The notes: generated by a model from the sequence alone, not told the origin. Positions 17,848 through 25,645 are shown, counted from the first letter of the stretch. The stretch: DNA of 47,870 nucleotides from Magnetococcales bacterium (GCA_015232395.1 JADFZT010000035.1:1-47870), one strand, 5' to 3'. Translations and numbers: made by a program.

Positions 17848-19059
17848 ATGATGACGGAAAAGCAATCCAAGGGAGGCAAAAGCTTGGCAGGGAGCCTGTT
17901 TACCGTTCTCAAGGTGGGGATTGCCCTTTTTATTGCATTTCCTTTTATCGTGGTTTTGTTTCCCCTTTGGTATGTCTATCGCTGGAACGAGGTGCGGGAG
18001 GGGCGTCCGGAACCGGAGGCGCCTTGGGGCGTTTTGTTGAGTTCCCATCTGGGGGGAGCGGGTGGTCGCGGAAAAAGGGTTGGGGGATCTTCGCGTTTAC
18101 GCTACCTGGATGAGGGAGAGGCAGAGAAGGGCGGCCAGAGCAGTCAGGATGACAAATATGGTCAGGACGCTCCTTCTGGAGGGCACCCCAATTCACGGAG
18201 GGAAGGATTGAGCGACCGGGGTTCGGGGGCTCTTCAGGAGGGTGTGGGTCAGAAGAGGGAAGGGGTTGTTGGAAAAAGCCTGGAGCAGGGGTTGCCGGTG
18301 GTGGGGACGGGCCGGGTGGCTCTGGTGACGGGTGGAGGGCGGCGTCTGGGCGCGGAAATGGCTTTGATGCTGGCGCAAATGGGTTTTAAGGTAGGGATTG
18401 CCTACCATCGTTCCCGGGATTTGGCCGAAGAGGTGGTGGATCGCATTCGGGAGCGGGGGGGGGTGGCGGAATGTTTGGCGTTGGATCTGACCAATCCTGC
18501 CCGGATCGAGCGGTTTTTGAATGAATCGGAACGAAAATTGGGGCCAGCGGCGTTGTTGGTCAACAATGCCGCTCTGTTTCGACCCACCCAACCTGACGGC
18601 GGCTCCTGGGAGGGGCTGGAGCAGATGTTCAAAGTCAATCTGCAAGGCCCACTCTGGCTTTCTTTTAAAGTTGGCGCCAAAATGGTAGAGAGAGTTGGCG
18701 AGGGTGATGGTGAGAGCGGTGCTGGTGGTATGATCGTCAATGTGGGCGATATTTGGGGAGAGCGTCCCCTCAAGGATCATGCCGTATACAGCAGCGCCAA
18801 GGCGGGCCTGATCATGGCTACCCGCGCTTTGGCTCGGGATTTGGCTCCTGATGTGACGGTCAACGCCATCGCACCCGGTGCGGTATTGCCCCCGGACGAT
18901 CCATCGGACGGGGCAGGATTTCAGCAAATGTTGAACCGGACCCCTTTGGCACGCCATGCCAGTCCTGAGGCGGTTTTGCAGGCGTTGCGCTATCTTCTGG
19001 CAGCCCCCTATGTAACGGGTGAGGTGTTGCGTGTGGATGGTGGCCGCAATCTGGTCTGA
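17848..19059 (+). CDS. Membrane-anchored pteridine-reductase-like SDR
   Basis: A 403-residue protein made of a short basic N-terminus, one hydrophobic helix (about residues 15-45), a roughly 100-residue Gly/Ser/Glu-rich linker of low complexity, and a C-terminal short-chain dehydrogenase (about 153-403). The SDR has TGGGRRLGAEMA (the GRR form typical of NADPH-using pteridine reductases), VNNAALF, and a catalytic set in which Asp301 takes the usual Ser position: Asp301-Tyr314-Lys318. The Asp-x12-Tyr-x3-Lys spacing equals that of PTR1 (Asp181-Tyr194-Lys198) and resembles FolM. It probably reduces dihydromonapterin/dihydrofolate-type pterins. The anchor and linker are not part of the normal family, whose members are soluble and about 240-290 residues long. 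Start 17848 has CAAGGG 7 bp upstream. A gene fusion or an overlong N-terminus are alternatives; the hydrophobic helix is convincing. Confidence 0.78.
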   Translation: MMTEKQSKGGKSLAGSLFTVLKVGIALFIAFPFIVVLFPLWYVYRWNEVREGRPEPEAPWGVLLSSHLGGAGGRGKRVGGSSRLRYLDEGEAEKGGQSSQDDKYGQDAPSGGHPNSRREGLSDRGSGALQEGVGQKREGVVGKSLEQGLPVVGTGRVALVTGGGRRLGAEMALMLAQMGFKVGIAYHRSRDLAEEVVDRIRERGGVAECLALDLTNPARIERFLNESERKLGPAALLVNNAALFRPTQPDGGSWEGLEQMFKVNLQGPLWLSFKVGAKMVERVGEGDGESGAGGMIVNVGDIWGERPLKDHAVYSSAKAGLIMATRALARDLAPDVTVNAIAPGAVLPPDDPSDGAGFQQMLNRTPLARHASPEAVLQALRYLLAAPYVTGEVLRVDGGRNLV

Positions 19060-19082
19060 AACAAATCAAATTCAATCAACAA

Positions 19083-19121
19083 CCGCTACCTGATGGCCGT
19101 TCCATCTTCGGTCGGTAGCGG
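19083..19121. other. Two-part hairpin just upstream of the exchanger-like gene
   Basis: CCGCTACC at 19083-19090 pairs perfectly with GGTAGCGG at 19114-19121, and inside the loop GATGG pairs with CCATC (19092-19106). The structure starts 24 bp after the SDR stop and ends 24 bp before the next ATG. There is no T-run after it, so it is not a clear intrinsic terminator; it could be a Rho-linked 3' end, an mRNA stabiliser or a leader structure. Confidence 0.5.
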
Positions 19122-19145
19122 CTACCTGGTCTACGTCAAACGCTC

Positions 19146-19979
19146 ATGAAAGCTTTCATTCTCGACTCCATCGGTTTGACCGATGCCGTAGCCTGGGTGC
19201 TGACGGCGATATTTTTCTGTGGCTCCGCCTTTCTCTATCAGGGGGATTTGGCGATGTCCTTCCTGGGAGCCGGGGGAATTATTTTTACCATGTTTTTGGT
19301 GGGTACCTCGGTGGAAGTGTTGATCGAGACCATGAAAAATGTCCCGGGGATTGGCACCCTGACTGGCTTTCTCACCAACGGCCCGGAAGCGCTGGTGGTG
19401 ATTGTGGGGCTCATCAACGGTGATATCCTTTTTGCCAGTTCCACCCCGTTGGGCTCCAACTTTATGAACCCGGTATTGCTGCTTTGTGCAGGCCTTCTGA
19501 CCCATCGTCTGGTGGCAGTATGGCGGGTAGCCCCCCTCTATTTTACCCTCTCCATTGCCCTCACCGCAGCAGTGGCCGGCAGCTTTTATCTCATCACCAC
19601 TGAAATGTATTGGCTCTGGGTCGGGGTGCTTGCGCTTGTCTCCGGGGTGCTGTTTTATAAGCGGCCCAAGGAGGAGGAGATGCCGGAGGATGAGCTGGCG
19701 GTCTCTAAAATGTGGTTTGTGCCGGCGCTGTTGGTGTTGCTGGGGGCGGGTTATTTTCTCGATCCGGTGGTCAACTTTGCCTCCGATGCCTCCCAGGTGC
19801 CCAAAGGCATCATCGGTTTTTTGGTGCTTTCGACTCTCACCAGCTGGCCCGAGTTTAAATCCACCCTGGCTCTGTTGCGACGCAACCTGGCGGTGGCCGC
19901 CGTGCTCAACATTGTGGTGAGCAATATTACCAATTTATGGCTGGCTGGCGTGGGAGTTTTGGTGTTTCTACTCTTTTAA
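19146..19979 (+). CDS. Calcium/cation antiporter (CaCA) family-like membrane protein
   Basis: A 277-residue polytopic membrane protein with about 8-10 hydrophobic helices. Two inverted-repeat-like signatures support the sodium/calcium exchanger superfamily: the first reads TNGPEALVVIVGLINGD followed by PLGSNFMNPVLLL; the second reads STLTSWPEFKSTLALLRRN followed by LNIVVSNITNLWL. Both keep the central Pro-Glu pair and the later Ser-Asn of the alpha repeats, but the usual G-T-S before PE is replaced (TNG, TSW). It is also somewhat shorter than typical CaCA proteins of about 300-370 residues. Likely exchanges a cation across the inner membrane; the ion is not predictable. The two CNNM/CBS transporter genes follow in the same direction. 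Confidence 0.72.
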   Translation: MKAFILDSIGLTDAVAWVLTAIFFCGSAFLYQGDLAMSFLGAGGIIFTMFLVGTSVEVLIETMKNVPGIGTLTGFLTNGPEALVVIVGLINGDILFASSTPLGSNFMNPVLLLCAGLLTHRLVAVWRVAPLYFTLSIALTAAVAGSFYLITTEMYWLWVGVLALVSGVLFYKRPKEEEMPEDELAVSKMWFVPALLVLLGAGYFLDPVVNFASDASQVPKGIIGFLVLSTLTSWPEFKSTLALLRRNLAVAAVLNIVVSNITNLWLAGVGVLVFLLF

Positions 19980-20205
19980 CTTGGGAATAGCGGGGGTTTC
20001 CGTTATCCTGGTATAAGATTTTCCTGCTTTAGAGGGATACGTTCATTTCAGTTGACTGATCAATGGCATGCTTCCCACACGCACAACCACTGGACAGGCT
20101 GCTCACCCTGACGTGATCCAGCAGTCGCCCACCTTTATGTATCTAACCGTTCCCAATCATGCGCACGGGGGGAAGGAGAGCCCCTATTTTTACCTTTGAT
20201 ACGCT

Positions 20206-21747
20206 ATGGATATTGCCCTTCTTATCAAGCTGACTTTGTTTGTGGTGTTGCTGGCTTTTTCCGGTTTTTTTTCCGGCTCCGAAACCGCACTTTTTTCCCT
20301 GGGGCGCACCCAGCTTTCCCGGATGAAACGGGAGGGTCACAAGCGCTATAAGGAGATTCAGTGGCTTCTATCGGAACCCCGGCGCCTGATCGTCACCATC
20401 CTGATCGGCAACGAGCTGGTCAATGTGGCGGCCTCGGTGCTTTCAGCCAGCCTTATCATCCAGATCATGGGGGGAGAGGAAAAATGGTGGATCAACATTT
20501 TTGTCATGTTGCCCATCCTGCTGCTGTTTGGTGAAATCACCCCCAAAACCATCGCCGTGCGCAACAACGAGGCTTTTTCAGCCCTCATCTGTCGGCCCAT
20601 CGCCTTTTTTGCCTGGCTGATCACCCCTTTGCGCTGGATCATCCGTCTGATAGCGGATCGTCTGACCACCCTGATCGTCGGCAAGGCCCGGCCCCGGGGG
20701 GCGCTGGTCACCGAAGAGATGGTCCGCACCCTCGCCTGGGAGGCCACCCAGGATGGCAACCTGGATCGTCTGGAACGGCAGTTTATCGATAATATTTTTG
20801 ATTTCGGCAACCAAACCGTCAGAGAGGTGATGGTTCCCCGGGCCAATGTTTTGAGTCTGTCGATCAACACCCCCATCCCCGAACTGTTCGAGCAGGTCAG
20901 CAAGCTCACCTTCAACCGGCTACCCATTCATGGTCGGGATCGGGATGATGTGGTCGGTATTTTGCACATGCGCGACCTCCTCAATCCCGCAGCCCGCAAA
21001 AGCCTGGCGGAAAATCCCGGTCACCTGGAAAAACTTCTGCGCAAGCCCTTTTTTGTTTCGGAAACCCGAGATGCCATTGATCTGTTCAAGGTGTTTCACA
21101 AACGCCGCAAAACCTTTGCCATGGTGCTCGATGAGTATGGCGGGGTGACGGGTTTGATCACCATGGGCGATCTGCTCAACTCCATTTTCGGCTCTTTCCA
21201 GGGCACGCCAAGAATCTCCCAGGCCATCGTTGACAAGGACGAACGGGACGGCTCTTTTCTCCTGAAGGGGATGATGCCGGTGCCTCAGTTTAACGAACAG
21301 GTGGTGCCGGAGTTCAGCGATGCCCAGGCGCTTCTTTCAGAAGGGGAGGCGGAAACAGTCGGCGGGGTGGTGTTGCACCACTTTGGCGAGCTGCCGGAAG
21401 AGGGGGACGAAATTACCCTGGGCTCTTGGCGGTTTACGGTGAAGCGGGTGGATAAAAACCGCATCATGCAGGTGCGCTGCCTCTATCGGCGTACGGATTC
21501 CGGTGAGTTGATCGAAAAACCGGACATTGATGAGGTCCCCCTTGCAGTCGAAACGCCTGACCAGGCTGACGGCACGACGGCTGTCGGGGAGCAGGAGGAC
21601 GAAAAATTGGCGGATAAGGGGGATGAAACGGATAAGGGGGATGAAACGGATAGAGAGGCCACCGGGGGCGATCCAGCCGATGGTGTGCTTGAAAGCGATG
21701 ATGCCCCTGGCAAGAGTCCCGATAAACCGAGTGAGGGAGGTGTGTGA
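20206..21747 (+). CDS. CNNM/CBS-pair transporter of the CorC/HlyC type (first of tandem pair)
   Basis: A 513-residue inner-membrane protein. An N-terminal CNNM (DUF21) domain of about 190 residues begins with FSGFFSGSETALFSL and includes GEITPKTIAV. It is followed by two CBS motifs (about 205-325; REVMVPRANVLSL and FAMVLDEYGGVTGLITMGDL) and a CorC_HlyC domain (about 345-425; ETVGGVVLHHFGELPEEGD). CNNM proteins are linked to Mg2+/Co2+ export and Mg2+ homeostasis; older annotation as hemolysin is misleading. An unusual highly acidic tail (about 430-513) contains an exact 6-residue duplication encoded by an 18-bp tandem repeat. The stop overlaps the next gene's start by one base (TGATG). The AAGGAG nearest to ATG 20206 is too distant to be its ribosome binding site. 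Confidence 0.88.
   Translation: MDIALLIKLTLFVVLLAFSGFFSGSETALFSLGRTQLSRMKREGHKRYKEIQWLLSEPRRLIVTILIGNELVNVAASVLSASLIIQIMGGEEKWWINIFVMLPILLLFGEITPKTIAVRNNEAFSALICRPIAFFAWLITPLRWIIRLIADRLTTLIVGKARPRGALVTEEMVRTLAWEATQDGNLDRLERQFIDNIFDFGNQTVREVMVPRANVLSLSINTPIPELFEQVSKLTFNRLPIHGRDRDDVVGILHMRDLLNPAARKSLAENPGHLEKLLRKPFFVSETRDAIDLFKVFHKRRKTFAMVLDEYGGVTGLITMGDLLNSIFGSFQGTPRISQAIVDKDERDGSFLLKGMMPVPQFNEQVVPEFSDAQALLSEGEAETVGGVVLHHFGELPEEGDEITLGSWRFTVKRVDKNRIMQVRCLYRRTDSGELIEKPDIDEVPLAVETPDQADGTTAVGEQEDEKLADKGDETDKGDETDREATGGDPADGVLESDDAPGKSPDKPSEGGV
21613..21648 (+). repeat. 18-bp perfect tandem duplication inside the acidic tail
   Basis: GATAAGGGGGATGAAACG occurs twice without mismatch (21613-21630, 21631-21648), encoding DKGDET twice, and a third partial unit (GATAGAG) follows. 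It keeps the frame. This looks like a recent slippage event in a disordered acidic tail, which may vary between strains. Confidence 0.9.
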
Positions 21748-22979
21748 TGGATATTCCCTCGATTCTATTATTGATGCTTCTGTGTCTGGTGGTAGAGGGC
21801 TTTTTTTCCGGCTCTGAGATTGGCGTGGTGAGTGCTGATCAGATGAAGCTCCGCCACGAAGCCGCCAAAGGCTCCCGGGGGGCGAAGCTCGCCATGGAGA
21901 TGTTGAAAAAGCCGGAGTGGTTGCTCTCAACCACTCTGGTGGGGACCAATATCGCCATCGTCACCAACACCTCTCTGGCGACTCTGCTGGCGATTCGTCT
22001 TTTCGGCCCGGAGCAGAGCTGGATAGCCATCATGTTGGCGGCCCCTCTGATTTGGATTTTCGGGGAGATCGTTCCCAAATCGATCTTTCAGCAAAACGCC
22101 GACTATCTCACGCCCCGGATCATCTATGTGCTCAAAGGGGCTTCCTATCTTTTTTTCCCCCTTCTGTTCATCTTTGCCACCATCACCAAGATTTTTACCA
22201 AATTGCTGGGGGGGAATCGGGAAAACCCCTTCACCCTGCGGGAAGAGCTGCAGATGATGTTGCAGGAAGACGATGGTGGCGGGGATATTCTGCCTGTGGA
22301 AAAGGCCATGATTCGCCGCATGTTTCATTTCGGCGAGACCCGGGTGCGGGATGTCGCGGTACCCTTGGTGGATGTGGTCTCCATATCGGAGAGTGCCAGC
22401 TGTGGGGAGGCCTTGTCACTGGGGTGGGAAAAATCCCACACCCGGATTCCGGTCTATCAGGGGCGGGTCTATCAGATGGTGGGGTTTATCAACTGCCAGG
22501 ATCTGATGAACCAGGACGAACAAACCGCCATCAAGCCCTTCATTCGTCCGGTACGATTCGTTCCCGGGGCCATGCGCATTGAATCCCTCTTTTTGGAGTT
22601 TCACAAGGAGGGCAAGCGGGTGGCCATGGTGGTGGATGAGTATGGTGCGGCAGAAGGGATGATCACCCTTGAGGATATCATGGAGCGGATCGTCGGTGAG
22701 ATGGAGGATGAATATGACGTCAAGGAGGATCCTTCCCGGGTGATCGGCAAGCTGGGGGAGGGACGTTTTCTCCTCAACCCCCGCATCGATCTGATCGCTC
22801 TGGAAGAGGAGTTGGGGATCCATCTGGCTGACGGCAATTATGAAACTTTGGCGGGATTTTTGCTGGAAAAAGCCCGGGACATTCCCAAGGTTGGGGAGGT
22901 GATTCGCAGTGAGGGGGTTACTTTCCGAATTCAAAAAGTCTCCAAAAACGCCATTCTGGAGGTGGAAGCCCAGTTGTGA
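21747..22979 (+). CDS. CNNM/CBS-pair transporter of the CorC/HlyC type (second of tandem pair)
   Basis: A 410-residue paralogue of the preceding gene. It has a CNNM domain (EGFFSGSEIGVVSADQMKL, WLLSTTLVGTNIAIVTNTS, GEIVPKSIFQ), a CBS pair (about 195-320; RVAMVVDEYGAAEGMITLED) and a C-terminal CorC_HlyC domain (ETLAGFLLEKARDIPKVGE). It lacks the acidic tail of copy 1. ATG 21747 lies 8 bp after GGGAGG and shares one base with the upstream stop, so the two genes should be translated together and may form a heterodimer; CNNM proteins of known structure are dimers. Predicted role: divalent cation efflux or sensing at the inner membrane with adenine-nucleotide control through the CBS pair. Confidence 0.9.
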   Translation: MDIPSILLLMLLCLVVEGFFSGSEIGVVSADQMKLRHEAAKGSRGAKLAMEMLKKPEWLLSTTLVGTNIAIVTNTSLATLLAIRLFGPEQSWIAIMLAAPLIWIFGEIVPKSIFQQNADYLTPRIIYVLKGASYLFFPLLFIFATITKIFTKLLGGNRENPFTLREELQMMLQEDDGGGDILPVEKAMIRRMFHFGETRVRDVAVPLVDVVSISESASCGEALSLGWEKSHTRIPVYQGRVYQMVGFINCQDLMNQDEQTAIKPFIRPVRFVPGAMRIESLFLEFHKEGKRVAMVVDEYGAAEGMITLEDIMERIVGEMEDEYDVKEDPSRVIGKLGEGRFLLNPRIDLIALEEELGIHLADGNYETLAGFLLEKARDIPKVGEVIRSEGVTFRIQKVSKNAILEVEAQL

Positions 22980-23135
22980 GTCCGGAATGGTCGAAGAGAG
23001 GCATGATTTTGAAAAAACAGTGGGAATGGCGTTAACCCGCTTGCGATTTTGGTGGCTTTATCGCATCATTCGCTCGATAATTTTTATTCATCAGTATCCT
23101 AACGTTGCCATCATTCGGCTTTAGGGGAGTTTGAT

Positions 23136-23501
23136 ATGCCGACAACCAGTTTGACTGTGGACCTTCTCGCAGGGGAGAGCATGCGCGTCGTGGGTCCGGG
23201 TTCTGTAGAATTTACCGCTCCGGAAGTGATCCCTGCCATGAAGGGTGCTGCGGGCAAAACCATCGCCGGGCAAGGGGCTGTAGGCAAGGCTGCCGTTACC
23301 AAGGGCGGCATTGTTGCCGGTTCCGGTAAGGGCATGGCTGTTGCCGCCGCTTCTTCCAACACCATCTGGACCGGCAAAGGCTTGAGCCTGGGACTGGGAT
23401 TGGGCCTGGGGGCTTGGGGGCCGGTCATCGTGGTCTCTGCCGCTGCCGCAGGATATTATTATTGGAAAAAACAGCAAACCCCGAAACTTTGGCCCTTTTA
23501 G
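23136..23501 (+). CDS. Mms6-like magnetosome membrane protein (LG repeat)
   Basis: A 121-residue protein with a Gly/Ala/Lys-rich N-terminal half (about 36-70) and a hydrophobic segment starting IWTGKGLSLGLGLGLGAWGP (residues 77-96), then VIVVSAAAAGYYYW. From memory, this is nearly superimposable on the WTGKG-(LG)n-AWGP segment of Mms6 of Magnetospirillum, a tightly bound magnetosome protein that controls magnetite growth; MamD and MamG share similar LG repeats. Mms6 ends in an acidic iron-binding tail, but here the tail is short and basic (KKQQTPKLWPF), so the mineral-binding part is missing. Start ATG 23136 follows AGGGGAG. The next gene has the same WGPVI core plus an acidic tail. Magnetosome membrane location is inferred from homology; a silk-like unrelated membrane peptide is the alternative. 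Confidence 0.75.
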   Translation: MPTTSLTVDLLAGESMRVVGPGSVEFTAPEVIPAMKGAAGKTIAGQGAVGKAAVTKGGIVAGSGKGMAVAAASSNTIWTGKGLSLGLGLGLGAWGPVIVVSAAAAGYYYWKKQQTPKLWPF

Positions 23502-23633
23502 ATAGGAAGCTCTGGCCGCTGGAGAGTCTGCCAGGTGTTTGATATTGGGGATAAAACTGACCTATGCTCCTCACGGCGCCACCTGAGGGGGGATGGGTCA
23601 AAAAATGACTTGTAGAGCGATAGGGAGAGGGAT

Positions 23634-23906
23634 ATGGCCTTAGGTGCTGGCAAAGTGGGGACGGGAGTGGCTTTGCGTAAAGCCCAGATGAACATGCCCG
23701 GTGCATTGAAAGCCGCCGGTAGCAAGGGGATGCTGCCCATTGCCGCCAAAGGGGGATTCATGGGTGTGGCTTGGGGGCCGGTCATTCTGGTAGGTGTGTT
23801 GGCTGCAGTCGGAGTAGGCATTTACAACTATATGAACAAGCCTGGCCAGGAAGCTGTGGAAGAAGTCACCACTACTGAAATCGAGGCGGTGGAAGAGGCT
23901 GGCTGA
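23634..23906 (+). CDS. Small WGPVIL-core protein with acidic tail, Mms6/MamD-like
   Basis: A 90-residue protein with a Gly/Ala/Lys-rich N-terminus (1-44), a hydrophobic segment FMGVAWGPVILVGVLAAVG (42-60) and a strongly acidic tail (71-90) holding seven Glu. The AWGPVIL core matches the preceding Mms6-like protein and the same region of Mms6, and the tail resembles in charge the acidic, iron-binding C-terminus of Mms6. It has no LG repeat. It follows the first gene by 132 bp, has its own ribosome binding site (GAGAGGGAT) and is followed by a strong terminator at 24043, so the pair is likely one transcription unit. Role inferred: membrane peptide that contacts mineral or another acidic-binding partner. 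Confidence in coding is high; in function, moderate. Confidence 0.65.
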   Translation: MALGAGKVGTGVALRKAQMNMPGALKAAGSKGMLPIAAKGGFMGVAWGPVILVGVLAAVGVGIYNYMNKPGQEAVEEVTTTEIEAVEEAG

Positions 23907-24042
23907 CGCCCCTTGGGAAAAATGGACTGCGGCTGGCAGGTTCCGGTTTTTTGCCGGGTATGATACCAGCAGGTTTGATCCTCCGGGCCGGGATGTCGAA
24001 GGGTGGAACCAGAGAGTCGAAGTCATGGAAAGAAACGATTTG

Positions 24043-24064
24043 GGGGGCTTTATGCCCCCTTTTT
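24043..24064 (+). terminator. Intrinsic terminator after the Mms6-like pair
   Basis: GGGGGC at 24043-24048 pairs with GCCCCC at 24054-24059 around a 5-nt loop, followed directly by a run of five T. This is a textbook Rho-independent terminator. It separates the small-protein genes from the ParA gene that starts 60 bp later, so ParA should have its own promoter or depend on read-through. Confidence 0.85.
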
Positions 24065-24126
24065 CATGAATTTTTTTGGAGAGGGCTCTAGACTCATTCC
24101 AGAAAATACGATAAGAAATCGTGAGG

Positions 24127-25002
24127 ATGTATACGGTTTCCATTTTCAATAACAAGGGGGGCGTCGGCAAGTCCACCTTGACGGTCTTTATGGCCGACTT
24201 TTTGGCTACTCTGCGGGTACGGGAGCGGCACCTGCGGGTTTTGGTCATCGACATGGATGCCCAGGGCTCCTGTGCCACCTCCCTGCTGGGCTCCAGCCGC
24301 TCTTCTGAAGCCAAAAGGCAGGGGCATACCTTGGCGCGCCTAGCCAACGCCGTCAAACAGCCTCAGGCGGATATCACCCCTTACCTGATCAAACGCCCCC
24401 GTTCCCGTCCCAAAGGGCGCACCCAGCCCCTACCGGAGTTGTCGGTGGTGGTGCCGGATCGAGGGGAAATTTTCGCCTTTGAAGCCAACCCCCTCCATCA
24501 TCTCACCCTTCTGCGGGATCGTCTGATTCCGGCACTGGAACCCTATTTTGACTTTGTCCTGATCGACCAGGCCGGGAATGTTGATGCCAGGAATCTGATG
24601 GCCATCAACGGTCTGGTGATGAGCGATGCGGTGTTGGTGCCGGTAGAGCCCTCCCGGATCAGCTTGAACGCCATGCCCGACACCATGGAGACGATTCGCC
24701 ACGCTCGGGAACGGGGAGATGGTATTCATCCGGAGCTGTTGGGTCTGGTGCTTAACAAGGCCGACCGCCGCACCAAGCAATTCAAGCTGCATCTGCCCGA
24801 TATTCAGGAGCTGGCCCGGGCCCTTGAGACTCCCTGGTTTGAAAATCATCTACCCAACGCCCCGGGGCTGGCCAGCGCCACCGACGACAGCCTGGCCTTT
24901 GAATCACTCAGGGAGCGTTATGGCGGCTACTATGAGCAGATTCGCAAGGTGGTCAAAGAGGTCCTGGATCGTCTCCGCACGCTTCAGTCTCAGCACAGCT
25001 AG
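24127..25002 (+). CDS. Orphan ParA/Soj-family P-loop ATPase
   Basis: A 291-residue ATPase of the ParA/MinD superfamily. The deviant Walker A motif is clear at the N-terminus (FNNKGGVGKSTL, with the signature Lys in KGG), followed by LRVLVIDMDAQGSCATSLLG (Walker A') and FDFVLIDQAGNVDARNLMAI (Walker B region). ParA ATPases bind DNA or membrane as ATP dimers and position plasmids, chromosomes, carboxysomes or chemoreceptor arrays. No ParB, parS-like repeat or small ParB-type partner is seen beside it, so this is not a standard chromosome-partition pair. A 35-residue Arg/Lys-rich insertion (about 60-100) lies between the A' and B motifs. ATG 24127 gives the normal N-terminus; GTG 24121 is possible. 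Its cargo is unknown; the neighbouring Mms6-like genes make a magnetosome role conceivable. Confidence 0.87.
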   Translation: MYTVSIFNNKGGVGKSTLTVFMADFLATLRVRERHLRVLVIDMDAQGSCATSLLGSSRSSEAKRQGHTLARLANAVKQPQADITPYLIKRPRSRPKGRTQPLPELSVVVPDRGEIFAFEANPLHHLTLLRDRLIPALEPYFDFVLIDQAGNVDARNLMAINGLVMSDAVLVPVEPSRISLNAMPDTMETIRHARERGDGIHPELLGLVLNKADRRTKQFKLHLPDIQELARALETPWFENHLPNAPGLASATDDSLAFESLRERYGGYYEQIRKVVKEVLDRLRTLQSQHS

Positions 25003-25102
25003 TCTGCTCTGACGGTCATTCCGGGAGAAGTCTCCGCAGGGGCTGCTCAGATCCTTCAGAGTGAACTCCCTGTTAATCCAGAGTGATCCAGGGCGAATCA
25101 GT

Positions 25103-25483
25103 TCAATCCAGCTCTTTTTTGGCGGTCCAGGCCAGTGTGCCCCAGCCAAAAATAAAGCAAAAACCGCCGATGGGGGTGAGCCAGGCAAACGCTTTCACTC
25201 CGGTAAAAACCAGCAGATAGAGGCCGCCGGAAAAGAGGAGAATGCCCATCAGGAGCAGACGTCCTGCCCAGAGCAGACCCTTGGCATCGGGAAAGCGAAA
25301 CAGCAATCCACCAATCAGCATCAGCCCCAGGGCGTGGTGCATCTGATAGGTGACCCCCTTGCGGAAGGTGATCAGGCGCTCAGGGTCGATCTGATCATGG
25401 AGATCATGGGCTCCGTAAGCCCCTAAAATCACTGCCAGACCAGCTGCGACGGCACCCCAAAAAAGCAATCCCTTTGCGTTCAT
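25103..25483 (-). CDS. DUF423 family small membrane protein
   Basis: A 126-residue protein with four predicted membrane helices, matching the DUF423 / YgdD family by GAYGAHDLHD near the N-terminus, YQMHHALGLMLIGGL and FSGGLYLLVFTG. The biochemical role of the family is not established. It is encoded opposite to the flanking parA and tpiA genes. Start placed at 25483 because AGGAG lies 6 bp upstream; an in-frame ATG at 25501 would add six residues. Confidence 0.87.
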   Translation of the reverse strand: MNAKGLLFWGAVAAGLAVILGAYGAHDLHDQIDPERLITFRKGVTYQMHHALGLMLIGGLLFRFPDAKGLLWAGRLLLMGILLFSGGLYLLVFTGVKAFAWLTPIGGFCFIFGWGTLAWTAKKELD

Positions 25484-25616
25484 CGTCATCTCCTGAATCA
25501 TTTGGGTTGGCGGCTTCCACCGGATCCGGATTGCAAAGGCTTTTTTGGTTGGCTGGAGCCGGGGGTCAGGGGGTATTCTCCAGGAGCATCAAAGTCGGGT
25601 CAATGTTCGGCTGCCA

Positions 25617-25645
25617 TTGACTTTGACATCGTTTTGGCATGTTAT
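25617..25645 (+). promoter_or_regulatory. Possible sigma-70-type promoter for tpiA
   Basis: TTGACT (25617-25622) is followed after 17 bp by TGTTAT (25640-25645), about 135 bp before the tpiA ATG. The area also contains a small palindrome, GGCAT-GTTAT-ATGCC, over the -10 box (25636-25650), and an inverted repeat TCAATG/CATTGA just upstream (from about 25600). These could be an operator, but nothing identifies the regulator. Confidence 0.35.
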
